A stretch of DNA of 64,000 bases, from positions 28,049,099 through 28,113,098 of the forward strand of contig CM036658.1 of NCBI GenBank assembly GCA_020746105.1. Direction: 5' to 3'. The position numbers and the translations under genes are program-made. How positions within the stretch are numbered: position 1 is the first letter of the stretch; every line of letters begins with the position of its first letter. Below are positions 20,014 to 33,819 of the stretch, piece after piece. A model generated the notes under the pieces. That model saw only the letters and a list, made by a program, of their open reading frames with translations. It did not search any database and was not told the origin of the DNA. This DNA comes from Trogon surrucura. Taxonomy: Eukaryota; Chordata; Aves; Trogoniformes; Trogonidae.

Positions 20014-23000
20014 AGGTAAGCAATTATATTGTCAACCTTCATGACTTTTTAATATTTGTGTCTTTTTGTACCATACATTCCTGGAGTAGTCAGAAGTGTG
20101 GCTGCATCACTTGTAGACACTGTGCTAGTTTAAAATTAGCCACCTTTGTGGAAGTTATCTGTAACATCATGTGGCAAAGTGCAGATTTGCTCCCTGTGTA
20201 GGAAGGCATGCCTGGAGCTCATTTTTTTGGCAAGCCGTTAATACTGTCCCCATACAACTGCTCAGTTCCCCAGTTTACAGGGAGCAATGATACACTAGCC
20301 TGAGTTATCACATTCTAACTGTGGTACAGACACCTTGAATCATATTCATGTACACTCAATTTTTCTGGGAGAACCCAGAGTGTTTTTTTATCAGATGCTT
20401 CCTGGGAGAACTGAAGCAGGCTACCTCTTAACAAAAAAGAAACCTCTGTGCTTGATGATAGTAATATATAACTCCCTTATTAAAGTCATTAGTGGCAGTG
20501 TGTTGTCTTTGGTTAATAGTGACTCATGTAGAACACCTTTACTGTGTTATGAAAAGCTTTCAGTACAATTGTTTGGGCTTTTAGTGATTTGAAAAAAATG
20601 ACAAGCTTATAGTATTCATGGTTTGGCTCTATCATGCCTCAGAGGTAACTTGTCAAACAAAAGTCAACAGATGGTTTACAAAGAGCTACAATAAGAAACA
20701 GATTTCATTCTTGTTCTGTGCTCGGTTCTTGGCCATTCTCTTTACTATAATCTGATATCATTGATTCAACCCTTATGTAAAACAGAGACAGATGGTAGGG
20801 TTCTTCTAGTAATCCCAAAAGAATATCATTAACATGATCAAATATTTGTGAGCTGTTAAAGACTAAATGATCAGTTACAATACTTATAGCAAAAATGATG
20901 TCCTCTTATTTCATTTCTGAAAGCAAGTTCGATATATCTGAGTCTGAATGGCCAGCTTTAGAAAGCTTTTGTATAAATGTGGTTTCAAGAAAATACGTTG
21001 TTCTGATAATGCACAAAGAGCTCAGCTCTCTGGGTCTCTTGCCACTCCTTAAATAATGGGATGGAAAGGTTCTAAGCTGGGAAATGCATTTTTAGCGATT
21101 AGCTCAGTTTGTGAAATTGTGACCATTATTTTTCTGTGTTCTCTTATCCCTGTTCTTTTGGTATAAGGAAAATGCTAAAACTGTGATGAAACATAATTTT
21201 CATCTTCCTAATTATCTCAGGAGTTAGTAACAGCCTTTCTCTAGTTATCAGGGTGGATGTTTTTGTTGTTACCACTTTTAATTTTATCAGTCAAAATGCT
21301 TATAAATCCAATGTCTCTGCTTTGGTACAGCAGGCATGCTTCAGGATGTTACACCCCTTTGGTTGATGAAGAAGCATGAAACACTTTAGCTATTTTCTGA
21401 GTCAGAAATATCTTTTTTGGGGTCTCTTTCCTGTCACTAGTTATGCAAAGTTATTCCCATTCCCTTTCTCCTACTCAGCAAAACACTTGATAGACTTTTA
21501 CCTTTAAGTATTTTAGAATGGAATACTATTGTACTTTCCCGAAAATATGTTGAATTGTGTGTGAGGCACTTGCAGTAAGATGTTTCTAGAAGGTATTGAG
21601 GACATACACTGGAAGATTCTGTGAACAGAAAATATATTTTAATACATTTTTGCAATTGTTTTAAAAATGCTTCTTTAAAGAAAAAAGAATTTAAAATTAG
21701 TTCTACAAAGTATTGCTTAGCTCTCACAGTTCTCTGGAAACCAAGTTTCCATAAAGTGAGAAACCACAATAGAGCTCTACTTACTGTTTTGCAATAGCTA
21801 AAGGTATGCATTTTAATGAGACCTTTCTACCTACTATTTTTTAACAAGTAATTTATTCCTAAAGATACTTTCTTTCAGCCAAAAGTATTCAGTGGAGTGG
21901 AAGGTGACTTCACAGGATGACTGTGGCATAGGTAGCTGTCACACAGGCCAGAGTGCCCAGCTGAACAGGAGGAAATTGAGGTCATCCTCTTAATATTCAT
22001 GAAAAGACTCTAACTGCCACCTTGCTGTATATTACCTTTATTGTCTTTGTGGGCAAACTCAAAAGAAAATATGCTGCCTCAGCTGCAACTGCTTAACATC
22101 TGCTGGTGTTTGATTATTTTTTGAGTGACAGCACTTTCAAAAAATCCAGAGCCTAATACTTACCATGAGGTTAGGCAGATAGGTATGGAGGACATTCTCT
22201 ATTGAGGCATTCTGAGGAATGAAGAATGTCTAAGCAGACCTTTTCATGTTCCCTTCTTTTGCACACTTCTTGCTGTACAACTGCTCTTGTACTGTCCATG
22301 CAGAAAAGCTACTGCTCTTATAGGGAGGCTGTCCTCTTTCTGTGGTAGAGAAGTAAGCTAGATTTGCTTTAAATCTTTGGTTTTCATTTCAGAGGGAGCA
22401 GCAGAGGCAGATATGGAGCTGTAAAGCGTTTCTCTAAGTTGGTGTCTATTTTAATTGCCTTGTTGTGTTTCCCACTGAGGTTGCTTTTTGTATGTGTATA
22501 CCTCCCATTCACATCAGTAGAATTCTGTATTCATTCCAACCTCTTCTTTTACACTCATTGCAGAAGTTTTATATGTCTTTCTCCCAGCAGAAAGTGGCTG
22601 TTCAGCAGCCTTTGAGCCTGTCATCTTAGACTTAAAAGGAAAAATTTATTGGCTTGTTTTCTCCTTACTCTTTGGCATTGTCCGTGTGCAGCTGGCTCCT
22701 GCAGATGTTTTCTGAACAGAATCAGGGACTTTTAAAACCTTGCAAATGTCGGCAGCGTTACATGTTTCTACTTTGCTCAGAGCTGCAGCACACAAAATAC
22801 ATCTGTCCTTAGTGAGGTCTGGCTGCGTTCCTTACCTTCTTAAATGTAACCTTCAGCTAATTGTACAGATACATTTCGTCACAGCAGAACAGTATGTAAG
22901 TGTGTGTCTGTTATTGATGTTGGAATGGTCCTTCTAATGCAAAAAACCACAGTTCAAAATAAGCCGCGTGTTCCATTCACAGAATGAACACATTTTTCTA

Positions 23001-26000
23001 ATTGCCATTGTATACTTTTATACTGCATGGATTTGCAGCTGAACTTCTTGTTAGCTCTTCCCCCTCTCCGTCACCACCCCCTGTGTCCTTTCTTGTTATT
23101 CCCAGTTGTTTATTTCCTTCCTCAGCTTTATCCATTTAATTCCTTTCAGTTGAAGAACACTTCTGCACACTAACGTTTTCCACATCTCCTCTCTTATTCT
23201 GACTCTGAGGGTTCCCACCTTCCATGGAGCATTCCTTCCACATGACATCTGCAAAGTGATTTACCTCTTGAGCTTTTGAAGGAAAACATTCTAGAGAAAG
23301 AGAAATGCTACTGACAAATACTCTTTTTCCTGCTATACCCACTCATTTGTTAGTGGCTGATTAGGATATAGGGAACAGATATATGAGACCTGGTATCAAT
23401 GGAGGTGACCTTGTATGTATTCCTGACCATTGTAAAGCAAATAGTAGCAAATGGAATTTGATCCTTGACTGAAGTACTCTACTGCCTGGAGTATGTAGGC
23501 TTTTGAATCCCAAATCCTGAATAGAGTAAAATTCCAAAAATCTAGAGCATTTGTGGTGTTTTTATTCCAAAATAACGACTATTGATAGTGATAATGGTTC
23601 ATATCTCCTAGCATTAGCACAGAAGTGTTATGGCATTGATGGCCAAATAAAAGGAAAATCGGCCTAAAGCCTATTGTTTGTCTTGGCTTTAGGAGACTAC
23701 TATACGACCTAAGTTTTATAGAAAAAAAACCATAGCATTTCAAATGCTGGCTTGGGAGTGTCCCAGGAAAAAGCTAAGAAAACACTGATGAAGGTGGACA
23801 GGGCCCTAGTGGCTTCAGTCTTAGACTCCAAATATAGATAAGTCAATGCTTCTTTCAGACAGACTACCCTTGTAAATGAAAGACAGAGAGAGGATGACAT
23901 TTAATTTGTTACTAAATGTGTTTATTTTTCATCTTGTGGTTTTGTAATACACCAGGTAACTACTACCTGCAACTTAAAAAAAAAATCTTATGAATAGATC
24001 TACAGTGATATTTTTCCTTGTTAAATATTTTCTTATGTAAAAATATATTTTTTTTTATAGAGGAGAATATGGAAGAAACAACATAAAACAAGCAAGAAGA
24101 AGGAAGACACAAGTCTGCTTTGCATTACTTCATTTTGGGAAACATCCCAAGTGAGCTGCTGCAAGGTGCTGTATCTTAATAGTACCAATTGTATTAAGGA
24201 GATTGTGGTGCCCCCAGTGTGTGGATAACTCTGCCAGGAATAGCTATGTTAATTTTTGTTGAGCTATTCCATATGAGGTCTATCTGATTTGAGTTTCGTC
24301 AGTTATAAAAACGTTTTTTTCAAATTGCTTTCCTTTCTGCTAGAAACATAGATTTGAAGAAGGTGCTTACAACTAGTCTAGGATTTGATATGACAGATAT
24401 TTATATTTAATGCAGAGCAAAACACAGAATACACTTAACCTTTATTCAGTTGCATTGTAAATGTATTCTACTTTCTTTCAACTCAAGTGAATTATATTAA
24501 TAACTTGTTATTGTTAAAATGTCAAGAGTATTTTCTTTCTCTTTGAATTATCATTTCTCTGCTCAGGGTACTGGGTTTTGCTTATCGCTCCTGACATGGA
24601 AAGGAAGAAATGTAATCTTAAGTGAAATGTTCAGACTTCTCCTGAATAGGTAGGTTATTTCTTTTAGATTAGCTCAAGTAATAGTTACAGAGCTGACATA
24701 TGGAATGTGGAAGGAGACAGGAACGAGACAATGCACTGAAACTGAAACACTCTCTCGTTTAAAGATACAGTCTCCCTGGGACTAATAGAGTGATATGCGC
24801 AACATGTTAGTTATTGCTGTGTGGCACTTTCTTTTTTATTTTCACCAAGCTGATTTCAAGCACATAACTTGTATTTTACTGTGACAATATCACAATAATA
24901 TACATTTACTTTGTGGAGTTGAAATATGCTTGTTTGGGGAAAAAATCTGCGATATTCATGGAGAAAAAAGCTGTGATAGGGAGCTCTGAATTTCGTTCCA
25001 TGTCTTCAGCTGATAAAATATACTCCCTGTAAAGCATCTGGTTAATCAGGTAGACCTTAAATTGTTCTCCCCTCTTACCACTTCAGAAATAGGTCATTCT
25101 GCCTCTTAAGGGATAGCTACATTGTGGGAAATTAGTTAATTCAGTGTCAGTCTGGAAAGTAAAGGCTGAGGGCTGTGTGGGTTTTACAGCAGAGAACTTT
25201 CCAACAGGGCTTACCAAGCAAGCAGAAATATGAAGTTAAACGTGTTTGTATCTTCTTTGTTGCTCATAACTGGAAATATATGAGAGATTCCTTCTTGTGA
25301 TTTTAGTCCAGCAAGCCAAAATAAATCCAAATATATGTTTCCATCAGAAAGTCTGTTTGTCTGAAAGATGGATGAAATGTTTCACTTTAAATTAGAACCC
25401 TTTCTTCCAGCTTATTAAATAGTAGTACTTCTTTATATTACATCAGCAAGGAAAATCTGGCTGCAAATCTGGCAAAGCTTTTCTTCCTGTTCTGAAGTGA
25501 AAAAATCTTACTTGACTCACTCCAAGATGTGTTATTTTTACATCCTGATTTTCAAATTAGCTACTGCTTTCTACTAGCAACTATCAATGCATTTATAAAA
25601 CTGTTAGTGAAATAGCAAGGCCCAGGGTAACATAATGATACTTACTTCTTTTAATTTTTCTTTAAAAGTAAATATTAAGGCTCTCTAGTAGTAGTAATAG
25701 TATTGTTTTCCAGATGGGCTGCTTTATTTTGCAAATGAAGGGAATGGAAAGCTAGTTTCTATAGCAGTGTCAGGGATTTTCACAAGTTGATGTCCTATCT
25801 AAAAGAAGTCTTTCTATGTTTTAACACTACTAGTGTGATTTCTTTTGTGACTTCTGAGCAAATGTGATTTTTCTGTCCAGTGATGATCTGAGCTTAATGT
25901 CCATTATTAAGACCTCATAACATCAAGAATTAAAACTGTTAAATATGAATACTGGGATGAGGGGAGGAGAGGGGGAGAAAGAATACTCAGATCTCATTCT

Positions 26001-27239
26001 GGTCTACACAAACAAACAAAACAAACAAATCCAGCAAAAAAGACATATTTTTTAAAAAATCACTGTCGTGTATTGTTTCATTGCAGACAAGGAGATTAGG
26101 CTTTATGCCTGGGCATGAAAAATGCTGAGTTTGGTTGAAAATCTAAGGGTAGTCTCTTCCGTGAACTTCAAGACATGGTTCCTATTTCTTTAACAGAAAT
26201 ACTGAAATGTAAAATTAATTTATCCCAGGGAAATTTTCTGCTAGCAATATGACATTTGCAAATTATACTGGAATCCTATGCAATGAAGAACATTATACAA
26301 AGTTATATTGTTTTACATTATTATCTATTTTCAAGGAGAGATTTTTTTAAGTGTACTCAAGATTTCTTTTCCCTACCCAGCCCCAGGAAAGGAAAGAACT
26401 GAATACATTTTGGAGAACTTCTTAGTGTGGCTGGAAGGGATATTAAGAAGTACTTGTCAGTTCTTAACCTATGTTGCAGAGAAGAATTGCTCTTCCTTGC
26501 ATATATCTGAAAGAGAAAGCATATGGAAACAGCAACTGGTTCTATAATGTTGTCATGTAAAGCTGCCTATAGTACCTCCCCTTAGCTGTGAGACAGTTTC
26601 ATCTGACAAATTATTCGTGTTCTTTGTGTTTTGCCAATAATCTTCCAAATCAATGGGCCAAGAGTTTATTAAGAACATCTTTGTACTGTGTTTAAATCCT
26701 GTTTATAATGGCTTACTTTGAAGTTAATGGGTTGTTAATGGGTTGGTTTTTTTTCTAAGAGCAAATGCTTCCATGAATATAGACAGAAAAACTCTTTTAT
26801 TCACTCTACGAAAAGCAACATTTTTTTTGACCTTAAAAGGTAAGGAAAAAAATAATTATGTATTCATAAGATAGATTTGTAAATAAACAAGTTTACATCT
26901 ATTAGATATTTATAAGGGTTATCTTATTTATCACATTTGTTCTTTTTTTCAATGTCTTGGGGAAAAAAATGCTTGTGAGGTAGAACTTCTGGAGAAAAAA
27001 TCTTCAACTTCACAGAAAATGTTTTAGTGAGTAGTTAGGCAGCTCAAAAATCATATTTTTTGCTTGGTAAAAAATCTGTGTTTTGTAGAAATCAGTTTTG
27101 AAATGAACTAGTGGTTACACATTAAATAGTAGATTGAAGTCTTGGATTTATTTAATGCAACTGCTTGAGTGGAAAGTCTTGTGGATTATATATGGGACCA
27201 AGAGCCATAAAACCTTGGACTCTGGCCCCCTTTTGATGC
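20014..27239. other. No gene seen: AT-rich DNA
   Basis: Seven kilobases without a recognised gene or transposon. A segment after 24055 follows an acceptor-like T-rich stretch and is open for 57 codons, but it is highly basic and low in complexity. An (ACAA)-like microsatellite is at 26007-26029. Confidence 0.45.
26007..26029. repeat. ACAA-type microsatellite
   Basis: Short run of ACAAACAAACAAAACAAACA type sequence, about 23 bp. Confidence 0.85.
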
Positions 27240-27254
27240 TGAATGACCTTAATA

Positions 27255-27395
27255 ATTTTTCGCACTTACATAGCACTTGGCAAACATTGTTAATTTAAGC
27301 TTCACAGAGTCCCTATGAGGTACAGAGGTATAATTATCTCACTTTTTCAAGTGGGAGAATTGAGACTCGTAGAGGTTGTACTCTGCAATAAAACA
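27255..27395 (+). repeat. Ancient SINE-like fragment (MIR type)
   Basis: CATAGCACTTGGCAAACATT, then CACAGAGTCCCTATGAGGTA, AATTATCTCACTTTTTCAAG and GAGAATTGAGACTCGTAGAG. These correspond in order to the 3' part of MIR-type amniote SINEs as I remember them (the ATTATCTCCATTTTACAGAT, GAAACTGAGGC, AGAGGTT region). The match is imperfect, as expected for a very old copy. It could also be a related tRNA-SINE family. Confidence 0.5.
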
Positions 27396-30300
27396 AGTTC
27401 AAAAGGAGAGTGGGAACACAGGTCACTACTGCACTTATTGCTGCTCCTAATCTGCTGGAGTACTGTGTAAAGCCTCAGTTCTTTAGCCTGGCATATGAGA
27501 TTAATGCTGCTCTCCAATCTGTAGCTACTCCTGCTGAACTGTGTGCCAGGAAGATAAAGAAGATACCCATCAGTGGCATTGATCTTCCATGGAAGGAACT
27601 ACTGCCTTGCTTAGGAAATTCCATGTGGGAAAAAAAAAAAAAAAGGGCAATTCCAACCCAGCAGAAGGCAATGGAATGATGTTTTAATCGACATTGAAAC
27701 TCAAAGAGAAGTTGCAGAGCAGGGCACTAGATTGACTCTATCCAAGAAGGACCTGGGGCTCTGTTGTTTACTTCCTGCAAGAGCCTGAGATAGTTACTTG
27801 TCCTTCCCAAACATCAGATTCTTTCTTGCATGTTTTTAATTTACTTTTAAATTATTCTGTGCTGCCAAGACATGGGAGCCAAGCCTAGGAAATCCTGGAT
27901 TTTAGTGTGGTGTTTCATGTCTTTCAGACTAATCTGAGAGAATTTCATGTGCATAAGCTTCTTCCCAGTTAAGACTTCTAGTTACTTACTTGGTGTGCCT
28001 GAGAAGTGCCAAGCTGCTGGAATTGGAAGCCAAGGTTAATGTGATGTGAATGTGCAACCAGTTTTTATTGCCACCGCCTGCCCTGATGCAGGTGCTTGCG
28101 AGTGACTGGTGTTCAGAAGGGGCAACAACTGAGCCCTGTGTGAGCTTACCAACTCATGTACTATGAAGTTTTCTATTCCTGAGCCTGGTTCAAAAGCATA
28201 GTGGAGCATGAAGGAAAAAGCAACCTGAATTACCTTTCTGACAGATTCTGAGACAGGTCCTTTATACTGAGCTGCATGAGCCTACCAAGGTGTCTGGAGT
28301 GTAGTGTGCCTAAGTTATGTGTCTTCTGCCAGTGTACATGAGTTGCCCCTGGATCATGGTCTTTCTCCTGGATCCTCTAACAGCCCTTTGCTTTCCGTGG
28401 AGAAATGGCATGATACCAAAACATGCTATCCCTTTGCAGGATTTTCAATAAAGGACTTAGATTCTCTTTTTCCTGTGGTTGTTTTTTTCCCCAGTTAGCA
28501 GGATTTCCTTTTGAAATAGTGGTTTTACTTGCTATATATCCCAGCACTCTTTATATGTCACCCATTCATAATAATTTTTGATATAGCAAATCATCTTTTA
28601 TGCAACTTGTTTTCCTTTGTATTTTTCAGAGCCTGCTGTTCTCTGAGTTTCCCGGTAAATTATTATTTTCTCTGTATTACTTTACATGTTGTAATTGCTT
28701 TGTTATCTATAAAAGTAAGGTAGGCTTAGTTTACTCCTTTCATCACTGCCAGAACCTCAGCGAATGAGCTGTAGTTCTTCTCATTACCATAGCTTTGTTC
28801 TGCTCTGTTTTAATGATAATTGCCCTTGTCATCTTCTTGTAAGTCGGCTGTGAAACCTTGTGGTTAAAAAGAGAGAGAAAGTAAAAGGTGGTGGCAGGGA
28901 GAGATTAATTAGGCACAATATTTTGCAAAATGAGTTGATAAAGAAATGTTTGTATTTCACATCGTTAAATAACTGAATCAGAACTGATTGTGTAAATATA
29001 GCAGGACACACAGAGGAAAGACTGAGCTGCTTTGTTGCAATAGATACAGTAAGAGTATGGCTGAGACAAATTTCATTATTTAGTCGTGGTGTAATTTTGT
29101 TCAAGGATAAATGAAAATTTCCAGGTGTCTGTCTTTCTTTAAACATTTCATTTTTTGCTCGCTGGAGTGCTTTGTCTTGCTCCGTTCCAGCCTATTCTCC
29201 CTGATGCTTTTGCCCTTATCAGCTGATCATTTGTAAGACAGCTATGCCATTTTTTTAAACCGTTTTTATGAGCTTCTTTCCCAAAGGAGTGAATAAAATA
29301 TGTTATGCTCAGAGTGACGAAATAAGTACACAAGATTTAAAATTAAGGGCTGTGTTGTGATGCTGGGAGCTCAATAATGCTGTCTAAAGCAGTTTCAGGG
29401 ATATTGTGGCCACTTAATTTTGGGCAGGCCAGCTAATATTTGAAATGTAATCCTTTCTTCTGCAAGTAAAAAGTGTGAAATGAAAATGCAATTAATAGAA
29501 AGGAATTTTAAAAAGAGAATCTTGTACATGGATAGGTGCACATTGTTTCCAGAAAGTTTAGTCAAACTACTGATTTTTATAATCTCCACCAGAAAACATA
29601 GACTTCACCACTCCTCTTTCAACATTATTTGTGTCCTGGGAATCTTCCAAAGGAAACTAAAGATTCAGCAAGACCTGAGAGTTTGTACGGGAGACTGTTT
29701 ATTTTAAGGGAATTTGGAAGGTGAACTTAACGTGTCATCAAGACAACTGAGGTTAGGAGGTGAAAATAAAAGATATTGTTAACACATAATAGAACCAGTG
29801 ATGGAGAAGTGGAGTCAGTCCTGGAAAATGCCTGAGATGGCAGCAGGAGAGCAGAGGCAATGGCTGTGTGTGGACGGGGCTACCCTGTGTTTGAGACGTA
29901 ACACTGTATTTTAACACATGGTTGTACCTTCTCCATGGCAAGCTTAGTGTATTTTTTAGAGTGTATGATAGCTGAAGTCTAGTTCTCATTTCAACACCTG
30001 TTAATGTACTGGAACTGATACAGATGCCCAGTGTGAGTACAACTGCAGAGCAAATGTAAACGTGATCTGTTCTTGGAGGGCCAGGGCACAACAATAGATT
30101 TGGAAAAGGCTTGTAGACTTGGTGGAGCTTGGTAGCTCAGTGTGTATGGAGAGACGTGGAAACCCTCAGCATGTTGTTTCAGCTTGCTTCCTCTCATGGA
30201 GAGTATGCTCAAACAGGGAGAAATGTTTGGTGATTGTGTTTGTCTCTCAAATCTTGGTAATCACATATTCATGACGTACCATCCAGCTCTATAAAAATAA

Positions 30301-33300
30301 AGCTGAAAAATCAGCCCCTTGATTTTGGATGCTGTTTATGTGCCTGGTATAAAATGTAGGAGAGGAAGGAAATAGCTCTGTGCTGATACACATCTGCAAA
30401 CTGTACTCAGGTGTTTTGCAGTTGTGGTGTCTGGCCTGTGACCTCTTTACCATGAATAAGATGAATACATCCCAGAGTCTTCATACATTTAAAAGCCCCA
30501 TTGGTTAGGTGTATAAAGTCTCACAAAATCGCAGAAATGAGAATTGACAACTGCCATTAAATTTTTTCTGAATGGGTAAATTAATTGTAACTCACTGTTA
30601 CAAAGGACGTTTGATGCCAAATACATAATAAAAATACTCTGAATTAAATTATAACACTTGCCCCTTGCTAGAAAAATGTACAAAGAACTTTTCAAAGATA
30701 GAGGAAAATGAGCACGTCAAATGTTTTTTCTGTATATAGGAATGCTTTAAGGTCCGATACGGCTACAACTAACTTACATATACACTGATGAAGGAAATGT
30801 GTTTTTCAGCTGCTTCTAAAAGCAACTGAGTTTTCTCTAATACACTTTGTACTCAGGTATTGGCCACAGCAGTGAGAAATGGTTCAAGTGAGTAGCATCA
30901 GAAGCTTTTTAATTAGGCCTGTAGAGGCAGACTGGATACAGCCCTATGTGTCTGCTCATAATCTGTCAGAAACAGGCCAACAGTACTCTCTCTGCAGATG
31001 GAGTTCAAGTCAATTTAATGGTGTTTGTCTTTCTCTGCATTTTTATGTGCTCAGTCTGCTTCAGTTCTTTGGCACTGTCTAAAGGGCTGTTCAAAATGCT
31101 GACCCAGTACTCATATTATAGCTTATTTTCTTTTCTTTTTTTTTTTTTTTTCTGTGTTGAAGCATTACATTTTGATTCTGTGGGTTGTTTTGTGGTTTGT
31201 TGTGGTTTTTTTTTGTTTTCCAAAGGTAAGGATTTTCATGTTGGAATCATTATATCCAGTAGAAATTCCTCATGCACATCAGCATGTGATGGACCATTAC
31301 CAGAATGTGTTTGTGCAGGGAGTCTACTGCATGTTTATGAGAGGACAGATTTTATCCTCAGATAATGTTAGTTTAAAGGATGTTTCCTCTCTTGCTTTTT
31401 TCCATTAAATAATTATTTTTTCCATTAAAATTTCTTTTTCACTGCTATGCATTTTTAAAAGAGAAAAATTTACATAGTTTGTTCATATTTAAAGTGAAAA
31501 AAGGGTTATTATGCAGATAAATGATACAGAAATGAAAAATGGTCCCATGCCTGTTTTTTCTGGTAGTCTCTTTGACTTACATAATTGTTCCATTTTAATA
31601 CTGACCTAGAAGAAACTACTGCCTGTAGGAGTATTTTCTAACACGAAAGGCAGTGTCTTCAACAGCACTATAAAAAGAAGTAAGTGTATCTGTCCTATTT
31701 TTGGTCCTCTTTAAAAACCCAGTTGTTACCTGAGAGGGACTGAGTCTAATTACCACAGAGTCTCTCTTGAACCGTGTAAGAATACCAGTATAAGCGTAGA
31801 GCAAGCGGTCACCTGACCCACAGGGAACCATTCCTAACTCTGCTCTTGTAAGAGCAGGTTTGAGACTCTTCTCCTGAGAAAAAGGTGAGTAGTAAGTTAT
31901 AACAAATTGTTCAGCTTGATGATGCAACAATTAGACCAAAAGAATTCCAATCACAGTTTGAATCATGAATCTTTCTGACTTTGAGTCGAGTAAGCAGCCT
32001 GTCACTGTGAAGTAAAAGCACAGTCAGATAACTTATTTCTCCTCTGAGGAGGTGAAAATACTCAAGAAAAGCTCTGCTTAGTCTGAGCATTGGTGATGTT
32101 GATAGCCAAAACATTAGAAAAAGCCCTATATTAAAAATGCAAGTCTGGAAAACTAAAACCTGTACAGTTGTTAGAAGTGTGAGAATGCAAGAGCAGATAT
32201 TCTGCTGAAAAAACCTGCCATAATTCTGTTGTCATCAGCCAGTAATTTATTTCTGCCAAAGCTCTCTTCTGTACTCTTTAAGATTCCCATATTTTTTTTC
32301 ATGTGTCTACTGTAGATCTTTCATGTTGTTCTTATTTTTTGTGGTCTTGTTGATGGTGGAAAATACTTCTAAATTGACTTGGGATAAGAGATTACTTTGG
32401 TGTTTTGGATGTCTTTCTTTATTCATTACTTCCAGTATCCATTTTTAATCTCCCTCTATTTTTCTTTTGTGATTTGATCTTAACTACAGTCTGTTCATTC
32501 CTTCAAGTCATCAAAGAATATGCGATGCAGCATAAATATGTTGTGGTATGGTGTCTTTCCATGTAGTTTTAATTTAATGTCATTAATTTTGTGTAAGTCT
32601 ACTTCTATGGCATTGTTTATATTGTATACTAGTGTTATCTTGTAGCTTCATTTTGAATGTAGCTGGACCCGATAGTTAACATTTAAACTTATTTTTTAAT
32701 ATTGGTTAAAAATATTTTCTCTATATGGCTATTTTTTACAGCCTAGGGAAATAATGTAACTGTCTTCAGCTTTATAGGAGAACATTTTGAGTTGCTATCA
32801 TTTAAATGTTCGTTTTCTCTCCTCTCTCAAGAGCTTAGTACCTTAAAAAAAACATTTCAGCTTCTACACTGAAATAAATTCCTTCATGGTTATCCCTCTG
32901 CTTCTGTGCAGGAGTTCTTGATGCTTTAGTATGATACTCTAAAGAGACATCTAATGTATTCTCATGAGTCCTTTTACTGCTTACAAAAGTAATACTGTCA
33001 GGCAAGAATGTTTTAGTTTTCAATTTATGCAAATAACTCAGCACATAAGAAGTTAGAAGTTCCTTCCCTGACGGCTAGTTACTACACATAATGTCTTCCA
33101 AAGGAATAGGTACATTGCAGCTGTATTTTAAAAGTCTAGAATTATTAAAGAACAGTAGTTTTACTGATAAAGTCATGGATGGCTAATGCTCAGAAAGTGA
33201 AAACTATTTTCAATCCGTTAAGAAAAGAAAAAACTGTGCAGATGAGCAGGTTGTAATTTTATATCTTAGTGAATCCGTTGATAAAATGAGGACTTAAGAA

Positions 33301-33694
33301 AAGGTGGGAAGAGAATTACTGTCATATGTAGGAGATTCCCAGTGAGCGTGTTCTGTCTTTTCTGCATCAGTATCCAGGAAATATTTCTGAAAACACTAGG
33401 GAAAGGTTGCTATGGATTATAGATTATTTGCTAAAGCCAGCGTTAATATCCAAGAAATTATCTGTAGGAAGCTATTGTGAAAGATATTTTCTGAAGAAGG
33501 GGAACAGAAAGAACCAGTCCTAGTAATTTCTGCACTGTTACTTCAGTGTTTGTACCAAAAAAAAAGAATCATTACTAGTAGGTAGTACTTCATTCATCTG
33601 AGTGAGACAGTGAAGTCAATAAAATCCCGGCTGCAGAATTCAATATAGAACCTGAAATGTGTCTTAACTATTACTAATCACTTTAAATATCTAG
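27396..33694. other. No gene seen: AT-rich DNA
   Basis: No recognised transposon. A15 at 27630-27644 and T16 at 31136-31151 are homopolymers. The stretch 31616-32114 is less AT-rich, with overlapping open frames on the minus strand that match nothing I know. An open frame at 31240-31408 follows a pyrimidine-rich AG but has no good donor. Confidence 0.45.
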
Positions 33695-33819
33695 AGATGT
33701 CAGTGTCTGGAATTACTGAAGAATTTGGCAAGTCTCTTCTAAAATCTGCACATAAAATCTGTCTCAAAAGGGAAGAACTGGAAAGAATTCTACAGTGCTT
33801 GGAAAGGTTAAACAAAAGG
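33695..33819 (+). other. Candidate coding exon of an unknown gene
   Basis: A possible internal exon of about 125 bp. Upstream lies TTACTAATC (branch-point-like, 33671-33679), and AG at 33693-33694 is a possible acceptor with only a weak pyrimidine tract. The frame reads SVSGITEEFGKSLLKSAHK and continues with KREELERILQCLERLNKR, an amphipathic, charged pattern unlike the Phe/Leu-rich translations nearby. It can end at AGG followed by GTATGT (33820), or four bases later at GTAAGT (33824). There is no stop until 33889. I do not recognise the protein, and a single exon without partners may be chance. Confidence 0.27.

Noticed and set aside
24055..24230. Open frame after an acceptor-like T-rich stretch
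   Set aside because: Low-complexity lysine-rich start, no recognisable protein, and no convincing donor.
31154..31408. 84-codon open frame after a pyrimidine-rich AG
   Set aside because: The would-be exon starts with GTAAGG and lacks a good donor; two frames look equally plausible.
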